From assembly GCA_018623505.1 (NCBI GenBank), contig JAAZVM010000004.1, positions 1 through 15,710 of the forward strand: a stretch of DNA of 15,710 bases. The letters are read 5' to 3'. Shown piece by piece: positions 1 through 8,102 of this stretch. The position numbers and the translations under genes were made by a program. The notes under the pieces were generated by a model. It ran no database searches. It saw nothing but the letters and a program-made list of their open reading frames with translations, and was not told where the DNA came from. Position 1 is the first letter of the stretch, and each line of letters opens with the position of its first letter. Source of the stretch: Patescibacteria group bacterium (GTDB taxonomy: Bacteria; Patescibacteriota; Gracilibacteria; BD1-5; UBA6164).

Positions 1-18
1 GAGTTTTACTCAAAATAA
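1..18 (+). CDS. rpsD: 30S ribosomal protein S4 (uS4), last five codons
   Basis: The window opens in frame 1 with codons for EFYSK followed by TAA. The conserved S4 C-terminus is of the form VE(L/F)YS(K/R), and rpsD is the usual gene directly before rpoA in the alpha operon, so this is read as the 3' end of rpsD. Only five residues are visible, so the call rests on the C-terminal motif plus the rpoA context. The gap to the rpoA start is 37 bases, which fits one transcript. Confidence 0.75.
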   Translation, partial: EFYSK

Positions 19-55
19 TAATTGTTTTTATGTTATTTTTGTAATCAATTTAAAT

Positions 56-1036
56 ATGCACATTATTCATAATACAATAGGGGTTCCTAAAATTACTCAA
101 AAAGACTTAGAAAATAATACTTCTGCTTTTACAGTATGACCATTACCTAAAGGTTATGGTGTAACTTTAGGGAATTCATTAAGAAGAACTTTGCTTTCTT
201 CTATACCGGGTACAAGAGTAACTTGAATAAAAGTAAAAGGAGTTAATCACGAGTACTCAACTCTTCCTTGAGTTAAAGATTCAATTTTAGATATTATATT
301 AAATATAAAAGGTTTAGTTTTATCAAAATCGGAAATTTGAGTTGAATGGTTAAAATTAACTAAAAATAAATCTGGAAAAGTTACTGCTTCTGATATAAAA
401 ACTGTAGCATGAGTAGAAATTTTAAATAAAGATTTATACATAACTGAAATCGATAAAGATTGATTAGAACTTGATATTGAGATCAGAGTTGAAAAATGAG
501 TTTGATATTTAACACAAGAAGAACTTAAAGAAAGAGAAGAAGATGTAGAAGTACTATTAGTAGATACAAACTTTTCTCCAGTTCTAAATGTAAAATATGA
601 AATCGAAAAAGCTAGATTTTGAGATATGATAAATCTAGATTCGTTAGTTATGGAAATAACTACTGATGGATCTATATCTCCAGTTGATGCTTTAAAATTT
701 TCTTGAGATATGATGAGTTCTTATTTTTCAATTTTCAATGAAGAATCTCTTCAAGTAGAATGACAATTCATTTCAAATGTAAAAGAATTAATTTCTAGAG
801 AAAAAGAAGAAGTTCAAGAAGAATTAGAAAAAGAAACATATACTCCAATAGAAATTATGGGGCTATCTCCAAGAACGTTAAATGCATTAATTAATTGAGA
901 TATACTATCTATAGAAAAATTAACTAAATGTACTGAAACTAAACTTTCTTCTATCAAATGATTTGGTAAGAAAGCAATGACAGAAATCAGATCTGCACTT
1001 GCTGAAAGAGGTTTAAAATTATTAGGAGATGACTAA
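56..1036 (+). CDS. rpoA: DNA-directed RNA polymerase subunit alpha
   Basis: A 326-residue protein when TGA is read as Gly, close to the usual length (329 in E. coli). The N-terminal dimerisation domain is clear: KGYGVTLGNSLRRTLLSSIPG near residues 32-52, then EYSTLPGVKDS, where the G of PGV is TGA. The C-terminal domain (about 270-325) has LSPRTLNALINGD and the helix-hairpin-helix GFGKKAMTEI, so it can contact UP elements and activators. The arginine of LSPR sits where E. coli Arg265 binds DNA. Start ATG at 56 was chosen because it immediately precedes the conserved N-terminus; no Shine-Dalgarno is seen. Of 26 glycines, 13 are TGA by my count. It follows rpsD and precedes rplQ, the standard alpha-operon order. 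Confidence 0.97.
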
Positions 1037-1065
1037 TATATCTAATTTATAATTATTATAAAAAA

Positions 1066-1428
1066 ATGAGACATAGAGTTAGAAAAAACTTAAAGTTCAA
1101 TAATAAAAGTTTTTCTCATAGAGATGCTATGATAAGAAACTTATTAACATCTTTTTTCTTACATAAATCTATACAAACTACAGAAAAAAAAGTTAAAACT
1201 ATCACTCCTATGATAGATAAACTTATAAATGTAGTTAATACAAAAGATGAAATGAACGCTATAAGATATGTAATGAAATATCTATACACAAAAGAAGCAT
1301 CATTAGAATTATTCAAAAATGTTGCTCCAAAATACAAATGAAATAAAACTTCTGGTTTTACTAGAGCTACTGCTGTTAAATATAGAGACGGTGATTCTGC
1401 TAAAATAGTTAAATTAGAATTAGTTTAA
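1066..1428 (+). CDS. rplQ: 50S ribosomal protein L17 (bL17)
   Basis: A 120-residue protein starting MRHRVRKNLKFNNKSFSHR, the typical L17 N-terminus (MRHR...L.R...HR.A). The middle RNLLTSFFLHKSIQTTEKKVK matches the core helix region that contacts 23S rRNA near the exit tunnel. A TGA at 1339 (YKGNKTSGFTRA) would truncate it under the standard code; read through as Gly, the protein continues to its usual end (KIVKLELV, TAA). It lies 29 bases after rpoA, in alpha-operon order. A TAATTTATAAT element ends 12 bases before the ATG and there is no Shine-Dalgarno. Confidence 0.96.
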
Positions 1429-1451
1429 TATTTACTTAAGTTTAATTAGAC

Positions 1452-1880
1452 ATGAAAACTATTACTCCAACACAATTAAAAGGTGATCAAAGAAATTGGT
1501 ATATCATTGATGCTAAAGGAGAAACTTTAGGTAGATTAGCAACAAAAATTGCTGTTATCTTAAAAGGTAAAAACAAAGCATCTTACGTACCTCACTTAGA
1601 TAATGGAGATTACGTTATTGTAACTAACTGTGATAAATTTAATGTAACTGGTAAAAAATTATCAGACAAAATGTATTACAGACATACTGGTTACTTAGGT
1701 GGTCTTAAAGAAATTTCTTTATGAGATTTATTGGATAAAAAACCATTAAAAGCATTAGAATTTGCTGTTTCTGGTATGCTTCCAAAAAATAAATTAAGAA
1801 AAGGAATGTTATCTAGATTAAAATTATTTACTTGAGACGAACATACTTTTGTTGCTCAAAAACCTGAACTTATAAAATAA
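1452..1880 (+). CDS. rplM: 50S ribosomal protein L13 (uL13)
   Basis: A 142-residue protein, the same length as E. coli L13. Recognisable blocks are [19 protein letters not shown] near residues 16-34, [14 protein letters not shown] near 46-59, and [13 protein letters not shown] near 76-88, all hallmark L13 motifs. Only two glycines (LGDL and TGDE) are TGA; the rest are GGT or GGA, fewer TGA than in rpoA. It binds early to 23S rRNA domain VI during large subunit assembly. It sits 23 bases after rplQ and 13 before rpsI; rplM-rpsI is a widely conserved pair. Confidence 0.97.
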
Positions 1881-1893
1881 TAAAAAATTATTT

Positions 1894-2286
1894 ATGGCAA
1901 ATAAATATACTTATAATATCTGAAGAAGAAAAACTGCTTCTGCTCAAGTTAAATTATTTGAGGGAAAAGGTAAAGATACTATAAATGGAAAAAATGCATC
2001 TGAATATATTTCAAGAGCTGATTTATTTGATGTAGTTTATTCTCCATTAAAAGCATGTAAAGCAAAAGATAATTTCTATTTTGAAGTTGCAATAGCTGGT
2101 TCTGGTGTTTCTGCTCAAGCTGAAGCTATCAGACATGGTTTAGCTAGAAGTTTAGCTGAGTTAGATGAAGGTTTCAAAAAAGTTTTAAAAGCTGCTGGTT
2201 TTTTAACTAGAGATGCTAGAAAAGTTGAAAGAAAGAAACCAGGTAGACATAAAGCCAGAAAAGCTATGCAATGGTCAAAAAGATAA
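1894..2286 (+). CDS. rpsI: 30S ribosomal protein S9 (uS9)
   Basis: A 130-residue protein, the family's usual length. It starts MANKYTYNIGRRKTASAQVKL (GRRK.A.A.V motif) and contains GSGVSAQAEAIRHGLARSL. The C-terminal tail ends GRHKARKAMQWSKR; in the ribosome the terminal Lys-Arg of the SKR tail reaches the P-site tRNA anticodon loop, and that tail is kept here. Only one of ten glycines (NIGRR) is TGA, the lowest share in the ribosomal run I counted. It follows rplM closely. A structured region begins right after its stop. Confidence 0.97.
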
Positions 2287-2365
2287 TTCTTTTTCTCGTG
2301 TCATTATCTGTTTCAAACAGATAATATTAGAATTATCCATTTGAAATGGATAATGACAAAAAAGA
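2287..2365 (+). promoter_or_regulatory. Double-hairpin, possibly bistable RNA leader before rpsL
   Basis: Two adjacent near-perfect hairpins lie at 2304-2324 (TTATCTGTTT, C, AAACAGATAA) and 2333-2353 (TTATCCATTT, G, AAATGGATAA). An outer inverted repeat, GTCATTATC at 2300-2308 and GATAATGAC at 2349-2357, extended by TCTTTTT at 2288-2294 and AAAAAGA at 2359-2365, encloses both. The TTATC and GATAA arms can pair with their own partner or with the outer one, so the two folds compete. This is seen directly; that it controls rpsL-rpsG expression by a ribosomal protein or by attenuation is inference from its place between rpsI and rpsL. Confidence 0.7.
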
Positions 2366-2393
2366 TTATATTTAATTTATAAATATCGTAGAA

Positions 2394-2813
2394 ATGCCTA
2401 CTATAAATCAATTAATTAAAAAAAGAAGAAAAACTCCAGCAGTTAAGAGTAAATCACCTGCTTTACAAGTGATAAAAAACTCTATAAGAAAAACTACTGT
2501 AGAAATTGATGGTGGTTGTCCTCAAAAAAGAGGGGTATGTGTTAAAGTAACAACTATGACACCTAAAAAACCAAACTCTGCCCTTAGAAAAGTAGCTAGA
2601 GTTAGACTTACTAACGGATATGAAGTAAATGCTTATATCGGTTGAGAAGGTCATAACTTACAAGAACACTCTGTTGTTGCTATAAGAGGTGGTAGAGTAA
2701 AAGATTTACCATGAGTAAGATACCATATCGTTAGATGAGTATTAGACTGTGAAGGTGTTCAAAATAGAAACCAAGGTAGATCATTATATGGTACTAAAAA
2801 ACCAAAAAAATAG
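2394..2813 (+). CDS. rpsL: 30S ribosomal protein S12 (uS12)
   Basis: A 139-residue protein ending in TAG. It starts [20 protein letters not shown] and has [39 protein letters not shown] and [17 protein letters not shown]. The first G of GGEGHN is GGT and the second TGA. The lysines of TPKKPNS and GRVKDLP, the classical streptomycin-resistance sites, are unchanged. Between SPALQ and PQKRGVC there are about 15 extra residues compared with E. coli; low-GC Gram-positive S12 proteins have a similar longer loop, so this is lineage variation and not damage. S12 sits at the decoding site. It forms the str-type pair with rpsG, but fusA and tuf do not follow. Confidence 0.97.
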
Positions 2814-2824
2814 AAACTATTATA

Positions 2825-2901
2825 AATAATGTGGAGTAAGTTTAACAATTGCTGAAAATTTACCACATTATTTGAATTATTTACTAATTGTTAAAAACAA
2901 T
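2825..2901 (+). promoter_or_regulatory. Candidate pseudoknot in the rpsL-rpsG gap
   Basis: AATAATGTGG at 2825-2834 pairs exactly with CCACATTATT at 2863-2872; with a two-base bulge the stem extends by TAA/TTA. Its loop contains TTTAACAATT (2841-2850), the exact reverse complement of AATTGTTAAA at 2886-2895, just before the rpsG start. Together these form an H-type pseudoknot. A competing small hairpin, ATTGTT/AACAAT at 2887-2901, would cover part of the ATG at 2900. In E. coli, S7 represses its own synthesis by binding the S12-S7 intercistronic region; a similar role here is inferred from position. Confidence 0.72.
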
Positions 2902-3334
2902 GTTAAGAGATGAAAAATTATCTATGATAGATAAGTTTACTAACTACGTTATGTTAGATGGTAAAAAAAGTGTTGCTATTAAAATTATGAACGATACTTT
3001 TGAAGAAATAAAATCTAAAGGACAAAAAAATCCAAAAGCTATTTTTGATAAAGCTATTGAAAATATTATACCAAGAATTGAGGTTAGACCAAAAAGAGTA
3101 TGAGGTTCAATATACCAAGTACCACAAGAAGTAAAACCAAAAAGACAATTATTTTTAGCATCAAAATGGATCATAGATTCAGCTAGAAGTAAAAAAGGTG
3201 CTAGTTTTGCAAAATTTTTAGCTAATGAATTAATCGAAGCTGCAAATGAAACTGGTAATGCTTATAAAAAGAAATTAGAAGTTTATAAAATGGCAGAAGC
3301 TAATAAAGCATTTGCTAGATTTGCAAACAGATAA
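2900..3334 (+). CDS. rpsG: 30S ribosomal protein S7 (uS7), short N-terminal arm
   Basis: A 144-residue protein from ATG 2900. Clear S7 motifs are KFTNYVMLDGKKSVA near residues 12-26, VRPKRVGGSIYQVP (one G is TGA), ANELIEAANETGNAYKKK and the C-terminal MAEANKAFARFANR. S7 nucleates the 30S head on the 16S 3' domain. The usual N-terminus, about a dozen basic residues before the segment preceding the first helix, is missing, and a TAA at 2885-2887 blocks extension. An in-frame TTG at 2888 could add four residues (reading LKT before M). The ATG is preferred, but the TTG cannot be excluded. It lies downstream of a pseudoknot-like leader. Confidence 0.95.
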
Positions 3335-3369
3335 TAAACAAATAATATTTAATTCATAAATAAAAAAAG

Positions 3370-3642
3370 ATGGCTCACAAGAAAGCTCAATGATCTACTA
3401 ATAATGGTAGAGATAGTAATGCCAAGAGACTTGGTGTCAAAATCTTTGGATGACAAAAAGCAATCTCTGGTAACATAATTGTTAAACAAAAAGGTAATAA
3501 ATTTTGGCCAGGAGAAGGTGTTTCTCAAGGTAAAGACTTTACACTTTTTGCTGTTACTGAAGGAACTGTAACTTTTACTGAAAAGAAAAGAACTAGATTT
3601 GACGGTAGAAAATATAAAGATACATACGTATCTGTTGTATAA
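3370..3642 (+). CDS. rpmA: 50S ribosomal protein L27 (bL27)
   Basis: A 90-residue protein beginning [24 protein letters not shown], the conserved L27 start; the Gly of QGST is TGA. The N-terminal tail reaches the peptidyl transferase centre in the ribosome. The N-terminus begins directly at MAHKK, so there is no sign of the cleavable extension seen in Firmicutes. The C-terminus (KYKDTYVSVV) is in the normal range. In most bacteria rpmA follows rplU; here it follows rpsG and no rplU is seen. It is the last gene before a strong terminator. TAATTCATAAA ends 9 bases before the ATG. Confidence 0.97.
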
Positions 3643-3644
3643 TT

Positions 3645-3678
3645 AAAAAAACAAACTAATTAATTAGTTTGTTTTTTT
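3645..3678 (+). terminator. Intrinsic terminator after rpmA
   Basis: ACAAACTAATTAATTAGTTTGT is a self-complementary stem flanked by A-runs on the left and seven Ts on the right, starting three bases after the rpmA stop. The symmetry lets it act in both directions, so it may also stop read-through from the minus-strand RNA gene to its right. Confidence 0.88.
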
Positions 3679-3683
3679 ATTTT

Positions 3684-3714
3684 TAAAAAGAAAAATCCCC
3701 ACATATGTGGGGAT
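3684..3714 (-). terminator. Intrinsic terminator of the rRNA-like RNA
   Basis: ATCCCCACATATGTGGGGAT (3695-3714) is a perfect palindrome. On the minus strand it is followed by TTTTTCTTTTT (3694-3684). It lies just past the last conserved helix strand of the minus-strand RNA and gives that RNA a defined 3' end. Confidence 0.85.
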
Positions 3715-3997
3715 GAAAAACTTTCTTGAGTCAGCCTCTTCCTCCAGTTTGTCACCGGCAGTTTACTATAAAATCTATAGTATTGGCTTTTAGTCCGTTA
3801 CGGGGGTTAACCCAACATTTCACAACACGGACTCTCAAGAGCTTTAAGGACCGTCATAGTACGGTCAGGGTACCCTAAACTCGATTTACAGAGATAGGTT
3901 CGCCTAAGACTCGGATTTTTTTCACCTTACAACGTAGCGGATTACTAATCCTCCGAGTATTGAACACGAAAATTACCCGAAAGCAATCAGGTTCAAC
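3690..3997 (-). ncRNA. Structured RNA resembling parts of 16S rRNA head domain plus a 23S H69-like hairpin
   Basis: This non-coding stretch has a promoter at its 5' end and a terminator at its 3' end. Read on the minus strand, 3830-3724 aligns with 16S helices 34-40 (about E. coli 1050-1205). Runs include GTTGTGAAATGTTGGGTTAA (3826-3807) and GGTGACAAACTGGAGGAAG (3756-3738). Pairing is kept with changed bases: TCTTGAG/CTCAAGA (h34-like), AGTCCGT/ACGGACT (h35-like), AGCC/GGCT (h38-like), TACTATA/TATAGTA (h39-like) and CCGG/CTGG (h40-like). Upstream, GACCGT-ACTATG-ACGGTC (3866-3849) nearly copies 23S helix 69. Further 5', TCGGA, TAGTAATC and GGTGAA resemble 16S about 1329-1375, which would be a permuted order. 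It is too short and too rearranged to be a working 16S gene. Function is unknown; it could be an rRNA mimic that binds ribosomal proteins, or a decayed rRNA copy. The paired changes and transcription signals favour a maintained RNA. Confidence 0.75.
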
Positions 3998-4003
3998 TAT
4001 TCT

Positions 4004-4030
4004 ATTATAATTAAATTTTTGAATTGTCAA
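4004..4030 (-). promoter_or_regulatory. Sigma70-type promoter for the rRNA-like RNA
   Basis: On the minus strand, TTGACA (4030-4025) is followed after 15 bases by TATAAT (4009-4004). Both boxes match the consensus exactly, although the spacer is one to two bases short. The predicted start is near 3997, where the first pairing strand (GTTGAAC) begins. The -35 box directly follows the T-tract of the preceding terminator. Confidence 0.75.
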
Positions 4031-4034
4031 AAAG

Positions 4035-4057
4035 AAAAAGCCCATATGGGCTTTTTT
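4035..4057. terminator. Bidirectional intrinsic terminator
   Basis: AAAAAGCCCATATGGGCTTTTT is a perfect inverted repeat followed by T-runs on both strands (TTTTTT on plus; TTTTTCTTTTT on minus). On the minus strand it follows the three-way junction RNA and insulates it from the promoter of the rRNA-like RNA. Confidence 0.85.
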
Positions 4058-4059
4058 AA

Positions 4060-4165
4060 AATACGAGCTGACTCTCTGTGAGAACATGTTTACATAATTT
4101 CATAAACAGCCTACAGAGAGCCAACACATATATATACTAGTGAATACATATATGTGTAACGTATT
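4060..4165 (-). ncRNA. Candidate three-way junction RNA (3' UTR element or small RNA)
   Basis: Between the nucleotidyltransferase gene and the terminator at 4035-4057, an outer pair AATACG (4060-4065) and CGTATT (4160-4165) closes two arms. One arm is CTCTCTGT/ACAGAGAG (4072-4079 and 4113-4120) with an inner TGTTTA/TAAACA stem (4087-4092 and 4103-4108). The other is ACACATATAT/ATATATGTGT (4124-4133 and 4148-4157). The strand is assigned as minus because it lies downstream of a minus gene, but the structure is symmetric enough that plus is possible. No family was recognised and no strong own promoter is visible, so it may be a processed 3' UTR. Confidence 0.55.
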
Positions 4166-4204
4166 ATTAACTTTAAATTTTTTTTTAGAAATTGCAAGTT
4201 TTTT

Positions 4205-5383
4205 TTATTTTATAATTGTTCCAGGATTTGTAAAAGTGTTATTTTCTAGTACTCTTCAAGGCATACTAGATGAATTTATACCTGTTTTACAATTATCTCA
4301 AATGATTATTCAAAATTTTCTTAATCAAGTATCTGTAAGTATTCACTTTACAGGCACTTTTATATTTCATTTATCATGTCTTAGATTCGCAGTTATAAAT
4401 CATCAACCTATATTTATATTATTACCTAGTATAGAATCTCATATATAACTTAAATGAGCTATATTTGTATTATCAGATATACTACTATTTTTAACTTCTA
4501 CTGCATTTCATATTTTACAGTTATCTCATATAGATGTTTCTCATCTTAAGTATGTATTAGGTCAAATTTTTGTATTTTTTCATATATAACAGTTTCATTC
4601 TATATATGTTCATGACTTAAGTATTGCTCATTCTTCGAGTATTATATTTCACTTAATATTTACTCAATGTTCTATTTCTCATTTTATTTCTGATTTTTTT
4701 AGTTTAGCTAAAAGTGATTTATTTGCTGATAATATATCCCAAGGGTATCATACATCTATAAATTCTTTTTTAATTTCTATAGCCTTTAACGGATGAAGTT
4801 CTACAAACTTATTTATTGCATCAGTTATCTCATATTCTCATCTTATAGAAGGTTTGACTTTTTCTGATAGCTCTATTATTTTACAATTGAATTTATATAT
4901 TCATAAACTAGCTAGATTTCATACAAAATCAACTGGTTTTTCTATGATTTCTCTAATATTATTATCTGAGTCTGTTTTGAAAATACCATACTTTTCAGGT
5001 TCTGTTACTTGTTTTACAAGTACTCAATATCAGTTGTATTTAGCTAGAGTCTCTATGTCAGTTTTATCAAATATAGTATCTGCATTCATTATAAAAACAT
5101 CTAAATCTTTCTCTATTCACATAATTGCTGCAGCTGTACCATTTTTTTCTACTTGTTCATGATATGTAATAGGAACTCATTTATAATTATTTCAGAAATA
5201 ATCTTTAATTATTTCTGATTTATATTTTACAACTATAACTATTTCTACTACGTGCTTATATATAGTTTCAAGATTGTGTTCCAGTATTGGTTTTCATACT
5301 ATTTTTATCATTGGTTTCGGAATAGTATTCGTAAATGGTCTGAGTCTTGTTCCTTCTCATGCTGCAAGAATTATAGCTTTCAT
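4205..5383 (-). CDS. GlmU-like bifunctional sugar-1-phosphate nucleotidylyltransferase/acyltransferase
   Basis: A 392-residue protein with TGA as Gly. Residues 4-25 carry the nucleotidylyltransferase signature LAAGEGTRLRP...PKPM, with NAD at 100-102 (metal-binding Asp), EKP near 148-150 and VGYPWD at 211-216. From about 240 to the end it has hexapeptide repeats of a left-handed beta-helix, typical of acyltransferases. AHLSYIGDS near 309-317 aligns with the GlmU acetyltransferase block holding the catalytic His. The C-terminal pattern TANLRHD...DTGLRKFGIIIGDN resembles archaeal-type GlmU-like enzymes more than E. coli GlmU. It probably activates GlcNAc-1-P or a related sugar as UDP- or dTDP-sugar for envelope polymers; substrate is not decided by sequence. 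The gene is single, divergent from gyrA. Confidence 0.9.
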
Positions 5384-5412
5384 AATAATTACTTAATTTC
5401 TAATTAATAAGC

Positions 5413-5440
5413 ATTTTAAGGCTTATATTTTTTTTGTAAA
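5413..5440 (-). promoter_or_regulatory. Promoter of the nucleotidylyltransferase gene
   Basis: On the minus strand, TTTACA (5440-5435), a 16-base spacer and TAAAAT (5418-5413) lie about 30 bases before the ATG at 5383. Confidence 0.6.
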
Positions 5441-5466
5441 GACTTATTAAAAAAAACTAAATTTCC

Positions 5467-5494
5467 TTGATTTAATCGGAAAAATAAGTATATT
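5467..5494 (+). promoter_or_regulatory. Promoter of gyrA
   Basis: TTGATT (5467-5472), a 16-base spacer and TATATT (5489-5494) precede the gyrA ATG by 34 bases. The two promoters in this divergent gap are back to back, so transcription of either gene could affect the other through supercoiling. Confidence 0.6.
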
Positions 5495-5528
5495 TAAGTA
5501 GTTATTTTATTAAAGAAAAGTAGCTTTT

Positions 5529-8070
<2,542 letters not shown>

Positions 8071-8072
<2 letters not shown>

Positions 8073-8102
8073 AAAAAATGGATTTTAAAATCCATTTTTT
8101 TT
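8071..8102. terminator. Bidirectional terminator between gyrA and the 736-residue gene
   Basis: AAAATGGATTTTAAAATCCATTTT with further As and Ts on each side is self-complementary over 32 bases. It begins inside the gyrA stop codon and its right edge touches the stop codon of the convergent minus gene, so one hairpin serves both. Confidence 0.88.

Noticed and set aside
56..1036. UGA read as tryptophan (code 4) or selenocysteine
   Set aside because: The TGA positions are glycine in homologs, TGG is still used for Trp, and no selenocysteine insertion elements or Sec proteins are involved.
3690..3997. RNase P RNA, tmRNA or SRP RNA as identity of the minus-strand RNA
   Set aside because: The conserved GAGGAAAGTCC and ACAGAA blocks of RNase P RNA, the tRNA-like end of tmRNA and the GGAAGCAGCC loop of SRP RNA are absent, while long runs match 16S rRNA.
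4060..4080. Ten-base match GTCAGCTCGT (minus strand) to 16S helix 34/35
   Set aside because: A single 10-mer with no flanking similarity is near chance level, unlike the long matches at 3724-3840.
4140..5162. Plus-strand open frames at 4140-4448 and 4854-5162
   Set aside because: They are antisense shadows of the nucleotidylyltransferase gene, whose minus-strand protein has clear family motifs.
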